Shown here piece by piece: positions 12,401-21,368 of a stretch of DNA of 64,000 bases. Within the stretch, counting starts at the first letter, position 1. Every line of letters starts with the position of its first letter. The notes under the pieces were generated by a model, which saw nothing but the letters and a program-made list of their open reading frames with translations, made no database searches and was not told where the DNA came from. This DNA is from Brachypterus glaber (lineage: Eukaryota; Arthropoda; Insecta; Coleoptera; Kateretidae), in contig OY294051.1 in NCBI GenBank assembly GCA_958510825.1, forward strand, positions 1 through 64,000, written 5' to 3'. Made by a program: the position numbers and the translations under genes.

Positions 12401-15400
12401 GCTTATTACCCTGGTTCCGTTTCACCGTATTGTTGTGATAACTCTCCAACACCGAATCCAATTCTGCGATGGCCTGTTCGTGCTCGTGCCCGAACTCCAA
12501 AGGATTGGGGCTACTGTTCCTTTTAAAGAGAAAAAAAGTTAAACTGTTTTTTTTGTTATTTTTTTTATTCTTCTCCGCAAATTTTAATAAAACGAAGTTT
12601 TTGGAAATATAGTATAAGCTCGATAATATTATTATAATAATAATATTATTATAACATGAACTAACAGTTTTCCAAGCTGAAATCTATGCGATTTATGTCT
12701 GCGCACAAGAAATGACATCGGCGTCCTACACGGGTAGGACAGTAAATATCATTTCGGACAGCCAGGCAGCGATAAAGGCATTAGACTCATATGCCTTTAG
12801 CTCAGAACTGGTATACGAATGCCACAACGAGCTATGTAAACTGGCTGAACATAACAAAGTAAATTTGATATGGGTTCCAGGACATCAAGGTATAGATGGT
12901 AATGAGAAGGCAGACGACCTTGCGAGAAAGGGAAGTGAAGCTGTACTCACAGGACCAGAACCGTGCTGTGGGGTATCATATTCCACGGCCAGACACGAGG
13001 TCAGGAGAATGTTGCGGGATGAACACCAGCAACACTGGATAGATGCTCCTAGAATGAGGCACTCCAAACTCTTCCTAGGAGGACCTACCAAGAAAAGAAC
13101 CAGCTTACTTCTAGGCATGTCCAGGAGTCAACTGAGAACAATAACGGGTATAATAACTGGACACTGCTTACTGAACAAGCACCGACACGTAATGGGACAG
13201 ATTACGAGCCCCGTGTGCAGGAGATGTGGGGAAGGGGATGAAGAACCCTACCACCTCATATGTGAATGTCCATCGCTAATAGGCCTAAGATGGAAGTACT
13301 TTGGGAACGACTCTCTGGAACCAAACGAGATCATGAACACTCCCCTGAAACCATACCTGGACTTTTTAAAAGAAACAGGGATGCTCTGAGGAGGTCTGTG
13401 CGGAAAACACAAAGGTCCCTAGGGACCAGGTGTTGAGGGCTATGAACCCCGCATTGAAACAACTAAACTAAACTAAACTAAACTATAACATGAACTACTC
13501 GGTTTTGTGAACACAAAATATTTTCTATTGCCTTCTCTGCAACGTGAACATCATAAACTCTCGTTAACGTGAACGACTAGTTTCAACAAGTTTACATTTG
13601 AATGTTTTTTGTCTTACTTAATAATCAGTATAGTTTCTTAGTCGACTTTGATTTGTTGGAAAATGGGTTATCGTAAGCAAAAAAGTCGAAATAAGGAACA
13701 TAGGAATGGCATGACTGTTGCTACTTTTGCTGAAAAGTATATGGTAGCAAAATTTACAAAATGTTATATAAAAAGTAAAGGGATAAAATTCTTGAAATAG
13801 TAACTCATCTTTAAGACCAAGTAAAAACGAGGTAAAAAACAAACTTTAAGAGTATCAGAATTTCGATAAATGGAAGGAAATTTGTATCAGTGGTTTCTTG
13901 CACAATGAGAAAGAAATTAATACAATTTTTATAATTAAAATTTTATATTTTATCGAACAGCTTGTTATTTAAACTAGAATAAAGTTTGGAAAATAAAAAA
14001 GATTTAATGAAGTTAATTTTCTTGTCATACAAAGCCTGAATCATATTATATTTTCACCCCCACTAACATGAACAGTCGCGTTAATTTGAACAGCCCCGAT
14101 TTTTTTGTGTTCATAGTATCTTGTACTGTATTAGTTAAAAAAGTGTCAAAAATTGTAAGAAATCATCTGGCAACAGAATTTTAAGAAATAAACAGTTTCA
14201 GGTAATAATAAATTACCTGTATTTCTTCTTGTCTTCCTTGGAATGCCTTCTCCCCCGCATCATCTCGAACTTCTCCTTCAACCACGCACTCCCGTTATTC
14301 TTCTCCGACGACGGCGAAGAGTGGTACTTCTGGCCGAAATCCTGGGGCGGGAGGGGCGCCCCCAAACCCTCCTCCGTCTGGGAGCTGCGGGTCTCCCGCT
14401 TGAAGCGGCGCACGGGCGTGAACACGTTGGGGCACTCGGGGTAGCTCATCTTCAGCGTGGTCAGGTTGATTATGTCTGCGGGGCTGCTGTTTAGGATTTG
14501 CATGGCCTCGTGCGAACTTTTTATGTCATCCATTGATTTGTCATTTATCTACAACAAGACTCATTTAAAATGTTGCTTTCGACATTTTTTATTGCTGTTA
14601 ATATTTATTAGTTAGGCACATGTTTATATAAACTTTTTTTACTCAAAATAAACCGTTTTATAACAAAATTTATAAAAAAAACTAAGCAGTAAAAACAGGT
14701 TGCAAGCAACTTGTCTTTTTTATAGGGCCTAAAAACGGCTTTCATTTAAAATATAATTTTTTGAAATTGGGTTATAAATGAGATACGCTTAAAAAACGTT
14801 TCACTGCTTTAAACGCCAATATCTCAAAAACAATACATTTTAGGAAAAAATAGTTCGTAATATTTTTTGACCAATTTAAAATTATCTTTCATATAAGTGC
14901 TAAATTAATTAAATACAATAATAATTGCCTTAATTATAACCAAATGACTTTTCGGCGAACATTTCCATACATCGGTACTCGATAAAAAAGGTGGGTAACA
15001 AATTTGTAGAGAATTTCTAAAATCTTTATATAGTCATTATTGTTGAAAAACCAAATGTTTATTACTAATATCATTAAACATAGCCACCCAAAAAAAAATC
15101 ATGTGCCAGAGACCAGACCAACTCATTTTTATATTTTCGGGGTCGCTGAAACCGAATCTGACCTCAAAATTGATCCATCCGGTCACATTTTTTCTACCTT
15201 TAAAAAACCTCTTAAAGTAGAAAAAAAAATGTGATCTGATGGAGCAATTCTGAGGTCAGATTGCGTTGGTCTACAAATTTGTTACTCACCTTTTTTATCG
15301 AAAAAATGCAAAATACGCGCGAAAATCGAGAAAAACACAAAATCCAAGATGGCGGACGGTTCCCATAATGGGCAAGGATTTGATTTCTTCATCTACTCCG

Positions 15401-18400
15401 CGGGGAACACTTAAATGCGTTAAAAGTTTTAATTTGTAGACTAATTTGATGAAAAAATCTAAAATAACTGGCTGTCAGGTTTGGAAACAGAGTTTAAAAT
15501 TATGAAGAAAATATGCACATTTTAGCGTTTCCAAGGTAATTTTTCTCGAATGGATGGATGACTGCCAAATTATTTGTCGTTTAAGTAATAAAAATGGACT
15601 CACCCTGAGAACCCTGTCGCCCACCGTGAGACTTTTGTCTCTGGCGGCCAAACTGCCATCGCTGATGCGACTGATGTAGAAGCCCATGCGCAGAGACAGG
15701 CCGTGACAGGCCGGGGCCAAACGGGCCGTGTGGATCCATTTGGTCACCTGCTCGCCAGACATGCGCATCTCGTTTCTGGCACATCTAACATTCAATTTAT
15801 GTTAAATTCAAAATTACAACAGACTTGCAAACAGGCGAACTAAATCGCGTTTTGTGAAAGAATAACAATGCAAAATGTTGCCTTAAATACCTATCAATTT
15901 ATTTAAAGAAAAGTCATCTTATAAAAAGTCTAATAAATAACGAATCAATTTTACTCAACTTTGATTCATACACCTAGATTTGTACCGAATTTTAACAAAA
16001 AATATGACAATTTTCATATAGCAATATTGCTTTGGGGTTGTCCATATATTACGTAACACGCCTAGGGGGAAAAGGAGGTCACAGAAAATGCGACAATTTG
16101 TGACAGGGGGAGGGTGGGGTCTAGAAAAATGTTACGTAATGGACGTTGATTTGAGCGAATGTTCACCAGAAATTGAAGAAATAGAGAGATCTGTAATGCC
16201 GTTTGTCGACGTGAAAAACAAATGACCAGGGCCAGAGCTATAGGGGGATGGGGGAGCCTTTCACCCACCTATCTTGAAATTCGAAAAGGTTGTAAAAATT
16301 TCGAAAAATTGCGTTACGTAATATATGGACAGCCCCTTTTTAAAAATAAAAATCGATAAAGATCAATGAGAAAATCAATTTACTCATTTTCAAAAGGGGT
16401 TTAATTTGGATTATGAGCTGTTGTGGTGTTGACAAGTTTAACACAGAAAGAAAAACAGAAAATTTAGCCATCCAGTTTGAAAGCTTCATGTATCTTTTCA
16501 AAAGTGAAAACATAATGACTGTTATAAATAGCATAAACAGCTATCTGAAAAAAAAATTCCCACCTGGTTCTTTTGATCAAAACTCTGGCCACGGGCATGC
16601 TGGAGCGGATGGCTTCCGTCACCATCCTCTGGGACACTTGACTGCAGTCCACGTCGTTCACGCGCAGAATTCGGTCGTGGGGGAACAGCTTCCCCATGGC
16701 AGGGGAGCTCGGGGCCACTGATGCTACGTACACGGAACCTGCATTTCAAATAAAATTATTAACCTACATAATAAATACAAGATACCTTTTTCTGTTCAAT
16801 TTTCAAAAATACAAAACAAGTTTCTGGAAGAATTGGAAAATGCGTTTTTTAAGAATTTATTCCATAGGGATTGCATGTGTTTTATTTTAGGATTAGATAG
16901 GCTACTCTGAAATATTTACCTGCGAGTTCCAATCCCTCATCGTCCTGCGGCGTGAGCTCCAACTCCAGCACCTCCGTGTGGCCACACTGGTGCTCCACGT
17001 CGTGCACGTGGTGCTCCTTGTCGAGCTGCGCTTCCAAGGCCTGCACCTTGCGCAGATACTCGTTGCGCTGCTTCTTCACAGAGTCCGACTCCCGGAGCGA
17101 CTCGACCAGCTCGGAGACGGCGTTGTCGCGCTCTTTGCGCAACTTGTCGCACAGGGTGCGGATCGATTCGCGTTCGAGAACGATTTTGTCGCGTTCCGAG
17201 AACGCCCAGTCTCTTCTGCCTGAAAATTCAACAAAACCTTTCAAAAATGTTTCGTTAATATACGAAATACCAAGCCATGAAATTTAGAAAATATATATTT
17301 ATAATTTTTCCTGCAAAATTCCAAACATGCAGCAGCCCGCACAACCCTTAATTTTGTATTCCCCTCTCAAACATCACTTGGCGGAAAAGCCGCTGTTATT
17401 GAACAGCAGTACTACAGCAGTACTGCTGCAGTTGGTTTGGATGTGAGCTGCTGCCTGCTGCGTTGCTGTAAGAAAACAGCGTTAATATCCGAGTGGAAGT
17501 TACCTTTTGAAACTTCCGCTTCCTGCACCGCCTCGGCCAGCTCGGATTGCACCTTGTCCAGCGATTTGCGCAGCGTCTCCAACTCTTCGTTGGCCTTGTC
17601 CAGATTGTCCAATCTTTGGCGCTGTCCAATCGTTCGCGCATCCTCCCTGTGTTCTTTCCGGTTGCCGTTCTCGGTTAAATGACTCAGACTGTCCAGCAGA
17701 CGGCCTCGGCTTTTTTTCGTCTGCTCGCCTGAACATTTTTAATAAAAATTAATTAATTTAAAAACGACAATTAATTAGTGAAAGCAGTAAGTAGTATTTA
17801 AAAACTTGTGTGAACATTACAGCCAAGACGTAATCTAAAGCTGAAATCACACGAGTTATGTACGTTATTTTTCCCAAAACTTTACCTTTTTTCATACAAA
17901 ATATCACAAAAATAGAAAATACAATTTTGGTATTTGAAATGGCGGTTTGTCTATATATAATCTGAAAGTACAACTTTTGTTCTGCTCACCAGTGAGCAAA
18001 TGGCCCTCGCTCGAAGCCCCCAGCTCGCCGAACTTCTGCCGCAAGTCGTTGCACTCTTTGATCGCTTTGTCTCTCTCCTGCAGCGCACTCGAAATTTCTC
18101 TGCGCAGACTTTCCAGCTGGAAATTGAGGCCGCGCTTCTCCTCCTCGGCCTCCTTGTTTTCCGCGTCCACCATTTTGATTTTTTTCACGGCCTGCGCCAA
18201 ATCATCGCTCAATTTTTCCATCTCCTTGTGCACGGTGTCTCTAACAATTATTTTATTTTATTATTTTTAAATATTTTTTTGGCCTAATAACTAAACATCG
18301 GATTTTACCGAGTCGTGACATCACAAATCCATAGCCGGGTAGAGAAAACAAAACTTTATTAAAAAAACAAAGTTGTGCTGCCTGCATGATGCAAAAATTA

Positions 18401-21368
18401 ATAATTTCATAAAAATGTATATGTTAGCAACAAATTTACAAAGGAAAATACATAAATATCATGAAAATCCCATAACATTTTCATTAGAGTAAAAGATGAT
18501 TAAAAAAATAATACAAACAAAAATGGCGATTTAGTTTGGACTTTTGAATAATCCAAATTTTATTTTATAGCATGGTAACATAGTGCCACACCTATTAACA
18601 ATAATGAAAATAAATGTATAGAAAAAGATTTTTGCAGGCATTTTTCTGAAATTAATATGTACCTTTCACTCATAGTCAGTGTGTATTCCGTCATAGCCGC
18701 GTTTCTCTCTTCAGTCAGTCTCTTGATGTCCTTATTGGCTTTAATGGTGACATTCACAGCTTCTTCATATTGCTGCTTCAGACTCTGGTGCGCCTCCCTG
18801 TATTTGGCATAGTCCTTGTAGATTTTCACCAGCTGCTGCTTCAAACCGGCAACGTCTCGCTGTGCTGCGGCTGAAACGACGTGTTTTTCTTACAAAAATT
18901 TTTTTTATAAGACACATGATTAATTTTTTATTACATTTTTCCTTTATTGAAATATATCAATCAAATTACATTTATTTACTTGGTTTATGAGAGAAAAAAA
19001 TATGCCTATTCCAGGTAAAGGTGCCTATTATTCTGTCCTCCTTAGTTAAAAAGTCCTAACTAACATTGCTATTTTCCCTAAATTTTTCAAATAAATGGCC
19101 AAATTTCCTGACTTCCAGGTTTTAATTTAATTTCCCCGACTTTCCTGTTTTCCCTGACTGGTGGGAATCCTGGAGAATAGATAAATATGGCATAAAACAA
19201 CCGGTATAATATACACATATGTATACATATATGCATATATATATGCATATTATGCAGATAAGCCGAAAATGGCAAAAATGTTAGTTAGGACGTTTTAACT
19301 AAGGAGGGCAGTATTGGTATAAGTCACCTGTGTCCATGAAACTTATTTTTTTTAACCCTAGAATAACTATCAGCAAAAAAAAATTACCTAATAGTTTATC
19401 GGATAGTGTGACGTATTAGGCGCACATGTGCAGGGTATTTAAGCCAGCTTAGCTGGCGCCGTCAAAAACCCGGCCCTCTTACCATCGACCCTCGCCTGGG
19501 GCGGTTCGTTTAAAAAAATACATGTGTATATGCGTTTTTATCACCTAAGTCAAGTGATTAACATGTAAAAGTCAACTTGATTTTTCAGATATTTGGAAAA
19601 AATCTTATAATAAAAAACTCAAAATATAATAATCTTACTTCGCTCCTGGCCCAGAACTTCGCACTGCTTAGTCAACCTGGCATTTTCGTCCTGCACCACC
19701 TCTAACTTAGACAGCGCCTGCGTGTGTGACATGAACAGCGCGTCCGAAGGATTCCCATTATTTTCCTGCAATTCTTTGCGCAGGCCATGGTTTTCCTGCT
19801 CCAGTCTTTTGTTTTCGGCGAGCAGCTCCGTGTATTTGTTGCGCAGAGAAGCAGAATCCTGCGAGGACACTTCCAGCTGATTCATGGCTGCCCTGTGCTG
19901 TTCTCGGTAATATTCCAAATCCTTTAAGTAAATATTTATTTTTACATAATGGTTAAAGAACTAATACAATAATATTATAAGAATTTAATTCAAGTGTCTT
20001 AAAACGTACATTTTAAACTACTTTTTTATGCTGATTATTATTTAATGGAAAAATTAAGTTTTTATAAAAATATTCCATATTATGTTCAAAATGATTTCGA
20101 TCTCGATGTGAAGGGAATCTCTTTTCAAACCCACAAATGTCGAAAGGAAATCATTTTAAGCATGAAATAGAAATATTTTTTTTTTTAAATATTAACTATA
20201 TTAATTTGATTGTGGGGCGTTTAAAAGACTTACACTAAGTACGTATTGTTGCTTATGAACATCAAAATCTCTTGATATTTTATTTCTAGACAATGTACCT
20301 GTAAAAAACAATTATTATATGTAGAAATAATTATTACCTTAAAAAGAAGGATTTTTTTAAACATTGTATCTTTAGGTTTTTTTCTCTCTTCAAAAGGTCA
20401 CTGTTTTTGTTGAAATCTGTTTATATCAGTGATGACCCCTCATTTTCAATAGGGTATATTCATTTTCACGGGACTCAAAACTTCAAAAATTTTAGATATG
20501 GTTTGTATTACAAACTACAATCTTTGTAATGTATTTTTTACACCAGGAAAGTGTTAAAATTTTATTTTGACCTTAATTTTTTATTATTCACTGTAAATTT
20601 AATAACAACCTAGAAGGTAATATTGGGAGGCACAGCGTAGTGGCTAGCGTGTACTTAGCAAGCCTACTAGCGTGAGTTCGATTCTCACTGGCGCCGATTT
20701 GCCTTTTTCACTTAATAATTGAAATTTGGCAAAGGCTATAAGTGAAACAGACACTCCCTATAAACTGGTTCCAAAGTCAGTATAAACTGGTGGTCCCCTC
20801 TACTACTAGCCCACAAAAGTCCTGGACTTAGGGAACGTTCAGGTATTAAGTAACGTAAATTGTACCAAAATTCATACACTTCATACTCCGGTTCCCGCGT
20901 TATTAAAGGCTGTAGATATTTTATATTTTGGCTACCCCCCCCTAACACACCCCCTATTTATGGGGGGGTAGCCAAAACATGAAATCTCTACAGACTTTAA
21001 TAACGCGAGAAACGGGGTATGAAGTGTACGAGTTTTGGTACAATTTGCGTTACGTAATACTTGAACGTTCCCTTATGGGATGCTTAATTAAGTAGAATAG
21101 TATGAGGTTAAACAAACATTTACAACATAATTAATTTACAGTCAAAAGAAAACTTTAATATTTTTATGAGAATTATTCTCACTTATTTGAGGCGGATGTT
21201 TTCTTTTTAGACTTTTTTAAGATATGAAATAAAAACTCTAATATAATCTAGTTATGGCAACTAATAGCTAGATATTATGTAAAATATGTGAGCATAAAGC
21301 ATGTTTTAATGTTTTTCTAAAATATATTTACCATTGCTTCCTCCTGATCCATCACTATTGGAAGCCAT
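683..21368 (-). CDS. dlg5: Discs large homolog 5 (Dlg5), MAGUK scaffold, 21 exons, 1599 aa
   Basis: Membrane-associated guanylate-kinase scaffold; in animals Dlg5 acts at cell junctions and in polarity, trafficking and Hippo-linked signalling (family knowledge). Exons in transcript order: 21332-21368, 20234-20298, 19639-19921, 18663-18870, 17990-18240, 17504-17728, 16920-17219, 16564-16738, 15604-15784, 14217-14548, 12323-12519, 11731-12051, 11317-11624, 9987-10341, 8913-9180, 6897-7165, 5747-5950, 3159-3452, 2567-2749, 1589-1733, 683-881. All junctions are GT-AG and phases agree; the total is 4800 nt. Domain order: coiled coil about 35-450, PDZ1 and PDZ2 about 440-575, a low-complexity linker, PDZ3 about 1015-1100, PDZ4 about 1175-1255, SH3 about 1262-1330 and a guanylate-kinase-like domain about 1415-1580. 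The start is the ATG at 21366-21368, followed by a Ser/Gly-rich leader. It is shorter than the roughly 1900-residue fly and human proteins, and no N-terminal CARD-like region is visible. Introns carry many transposons. The exon 20 donor (GTCACT) is weak. Confidence 0.96.
1016..1531. mobile_element. TTAA-flanked inverted-repeat element (piggyBac-like MITE)
   Basis: The ends are a perfect 17-bp inverted repeat (GGTACTATTACCGTCTA), with TTAA immediately outside both (1012-1015 and 1532-1535). TTAA is the target duplication of piggyBac-superfamily transposons. The 516-bp interior has no transposase. It lies in the last intron of dlg5. Confidence 0.75.
2808..3112. mobile_element. MITE copy related to 59318-59625 (inverted)
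   Basis: About 300 bp shared in opposite orientation with 59318-59625, including GGCTACTTGTTT, a GCGGTTAATTA stretch and a terminal palindromic module with GTAGAGAAGA arms. A shorter relative of the palindromic module sits at 12190-12275. Non-coding. Confidence 0.6.
3756..3850 (-). mobile_element. Non-LTR retrotransposon 3' end remnant with short tandem tail
   Basis: Reading the minus strand, a GACTTGTATATCC..GGCTTATGTACGACAATAAA stretch runs into a (TTATC)n-type tail (ATCTTATCTTATCTT). This is a common form for the 3' end of insect LINEs. No coding part remains. Confidence 0.45.
4100..4183 (-). pseudogene. Exon-like transmembrane segment carried by the insertion, possibly captured
   Basis: After a good 3' splice site (a T-rich tract ending TTTTTTCAG) the minus strand reads FHWGTANLILAAFLTILGFW followed by HYILHIICSIK, a typical membrane helix. 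The pattern HWGTAxxILAxxTILGF recalls transmembrane helices of cytochrome b561/ferric-chelate reductases, but that is a weak resemblance from memory. There is no surrounding gene, so it may be a captured exon fragment or chance. Confidence 0.3.
4447..4530. repeat. Minisatellite, about 28-29 bp unit x3
   Basis: Three adjacent units share CAACCAACAATACACGTATTC with small changes (second unit near 4476, third near 4505). It gives a repetitive CWLRTLEYVY reading on the minus strand that has no coding meaning. Confidence 0.7.
5747..5950 (-). CDS. dlg5: dlg5 exon 17: SH3 domain
   Basis: Encodes GDSLYVRCGFSRSG, QLAFAKDDVLYVDNTMFNG and QWRAWKLDSEGH, the RT loop, diverging turn and tryptophan strand of a MAGUK-type SH3 domain. 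It lies directly before the hinge/guanylate-kinase exons, as in all MAGUKs. Confidence 0.9.
6897..7165 (-). CDS. dlg5: dlg5 exon 16: PDZ4
   Basis: The exon encodes RYLVIETLKTSNLGISLVGG, AAGIFIHSVQPDSLAYLAGL and RTADQILEYNGSDLKNATAE, a full PDZ fold with a NLGISL carboxylate-binding loop. Flanking phases (AG|A in, GAC A|GT out) match exons 15 and 17. Confidence 0.93.
7398..7658. mobile_element. Inverted-repeat element with ACACTGATAAA ends
   Basis: The ends are ACACTGATAAA at 7398 and its reverse complement ending at 7658. The interior is extremely AT-rich and repeats AAATAAA/TTTATTTG motifs in both orientations. There is no open frame. It lies in dlg5 intron 15. Confidence 0.55.
7903..7978. 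repeat. Palindromic AT/TAGTACTA simple repeat
   Basis: Alternating ATTAGTACTATT and TATATATA blocks form a low-complexity palindrome. No function is apparent. Confidence 0.6.
8220..8640. repeat. Dispersed repeat with CAGA microsatellite, copy 1
   Basis: Contains AACGCTAATATCCCGAAAAC, TCTTTCATATAAGTGCTAAA, an ACCCCATTCTTA block and an (ACAG)n run near 8540-8570. The same blocks in the same order recur at 10625-11100, and partly at 14805-14975. It looks like a dispersed non-autonomous element of unknown class. Confidence 0.55.
8913..10341 (-). CDS. dlg5: dlg5 exons 14-15: PDZ3 plus acidic linker
   Basis: Exon 14 ends with RRVHIDKSNEPLGIQINCPD, GGIFVSTVNDNSLASRVGLQ and IGDQLLEVCGINMRNATY, a clear PDZ with a PLGIQI carboxylate loop. 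Exon 15 completes it (AANVLRQCGNSITMLVQY) and then encodes a short acidic run (EEEEDDDEGEGE) and a Ser-rich linker. Confidence 0.92.
10625..11100. repeat. Dispersed repeat with CAGA microsatellite, copy 2
   Basis: Second copy of the 8220-8640 repeat, with the same order of landmarks. A short insert near 10870-10920 (ATAATAATAATATAATAATC) separates the CAGA-rich end. It lies in dlg5 intron 13, between exons 14 and 13. Confidence 0.55.
12086..12174. repeat. Direct tandem duplication, about 45 bp x2
   Basis: A unit beginning ATATTTCAGTAAAAAAAA and ending GTAGAATAAATGTC occurs twice in a row just inside the intron that precedes dlg5 exon 12. The copies differ mainly in the poly-A length. Confidence 0.8.
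12190..12275. mobile_element. Small palindromic element, GGTAGAGAAGA arms
   Basis: The arms CCTCGGTAGAGAAGA and TCTTCTCTACCTTGG flank about 50 bp. Similar modules sit at one end of the longer elements at 2808-3112 and 59318-59625, so this may be a shortened member of that family. Confidence 0.55.
12664..13483 (+). mobile_element. 5'-truncated non-LTR retrotransposon (LINE) with 14-bp target duplication
   Basis: The insertion is bounded by direct repeats TATAACATGAACTA at 12650-12663 and 13484-13497. It ends in a (CTAAA)n tail (13460-13483). The body encodes an RNase H domain and a C-terminal zinc-knuckle region; everything upstream of mid-RNase H is missing, the usual result of incomplete target-primed reverse transcription. 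It lies antisense in dlg5 intron 10 (between exons 11 and 10). Confidence 0.9.
12667..13389 (+). pseudogene. LINE ORF2 C-terminus: RNase H plus CCHC-like zinc knuckle
   Basis: The frame is open from the insertion edge (VFQAEIYAIYVCAQE, holding the RNase H catalytic Glu) through NIISDSQAAIKALDSYAF (catalytic Asp), VNLIWVPGHQGIDGNEKADD (the last Asp) and on to VCRRCGEGDEEPYHLICECP, a C-x2-C..H..C zinc-binding motif. It stops at 13387-13389. The reverse transcriptase and endonuclease are absent, so it cannot act alone. The frame is undamaged over about 240 codons, which suggests a young insertion. The order RT-RNase H-CCHC fits I/Jockey-group LINEs (inference). Confidence 0.88.
14980..15300. mobile_element. 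Palindromic MITE, CGATAAAAAAGGTG ends
   Basis: The left end CGATAAAAAAGGTGGGTAAC and the right end form an inverted repeat of about 32 bp, with a second inverted block inside (CTGACCTCA..TGAGGTCAG and AAAAATGTGATC). Total 321 bp, no coding capacity, in dlg5 intron 9. Confidence 0.7.
15604..16738 (-). CDS. dlg5: dlg5 exons 8-9: PDZ1 and PDZ2
   Basis: Exon 8 (16564-16738) reads VYVASVAPSSPAMGKLFPHD then ILRVNDVDCSQVS, the betaB to alphaB core of a PDZ domain. Exon 9 (15604-15784) carries LSLRMGFYISRISDGSLAAR and LTVGDRVLR, the core of a second PDZ. The carboxylate-binding loops are divergent from the classical GLGF. A 303-bp transposable element sits in intron 9 (between exons 9 and 8) at 16034-16336. 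Confidence 0.9.
16034..16336. mobile_element. TTA/TTT-flanked MITE with GGGGTTGTCCATATATTACG ends
   Basis: The ends GGGGTTGTCCATATATTACG and its near-complement (ending GGACAGCCCC) are flanked by TTT on both sides. The same ends occur on the element at 49097-49311. A 3-bp target duplication and a short G-rich end suit the PIF/Harbinger superfamily (inference). The interior differs from the 49-kb copy. Confidence 0.7.
16920..20298 (-). CDS. dlg5: dlg5 exons 2-7: N-terminal coiled-coil region
   Basis: These six exons encode an almost unbroken heptad-rich, Glu/Lys/Gln/Arg-rich helix (about residues 13-440), with segments such as LEQENHGLRKELQENNG and LRREISSALQERDKAIKE. This is the Dlg5-specific coiled coil that separates it from the shorter Dlg1-4 MAGUKs. 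Exon 7 finishes with the first strand of PDZ1 (TEVLELELTP). Confidence 0.92.
20625..20827 (+). mobile_element. tRNA-derived SINE head and body
   Basis: 20625-20697 looks like a tRNA: a box-A-like AGCGTAGTGGCTAGCG, then a perfect T-arm stem GTGAG/CTCAC around TTCGATT (box B, at about 20671-20688). The acceptor ends do not pair well, so this is a polymerase-III-type SINE promoter rather than a working tRNA. The unrelated body runs to the MITE at 20831. It lies in dlg5 intron 1. Confidence 0.65.
20831..21072. mobile_element. TTA-flanked palindromic MITE, GGGAACGTTCA ends
   Basis: 242 bp, flanked by TTA on both sides (20828-20830, 21073-21075). The ends GGGAACGTTCARGTATTA are inverted repeats. 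The subterminal blocks (AATTGTACCAAAATTCATAC, ACTTCATACYCC, TTATTAAAGGCTG) are shared with the element at 49097-49311, although the outermost bases differ. Confidence 0.8.

Larger units (their letters stand above)
12605..14135. mobile_element. Possible DNA-transposon remnant (pogo/Tigger-like subterminal repeats), host of the LINE
   Basis: Both sides carry scattered short motifs of the type CGTTAACGTGAAC, AACATGAAC and TTTTGTGAACAC (12651-13600), in opposite orientation on the right (TTAATTTGAACAG, GTGTTCATAGTATC, ending near TACTGTA at 14128). Such repeats occur in pogo/Tigger elements. A short open frame starting MGYRKQKSRNKEHRN near 13662 may be a decayed transposase start. Class and ends are uncertain. 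Confidence 0.35.

Noticed and set aside
16034..16336. Possible exon in a G-rich plus-strand stretch of a dlg5 intron
   Set aside because: The whole block lies between MITE ends with a 3-bp duplication and has no conserved reading frame.
20625..20697. Functional tRNA gene
   Set aside because: The T-arm is perfect, but the acceptor stem does not pair and the anticodon arm is unclear; it continues into a SINE-like body.
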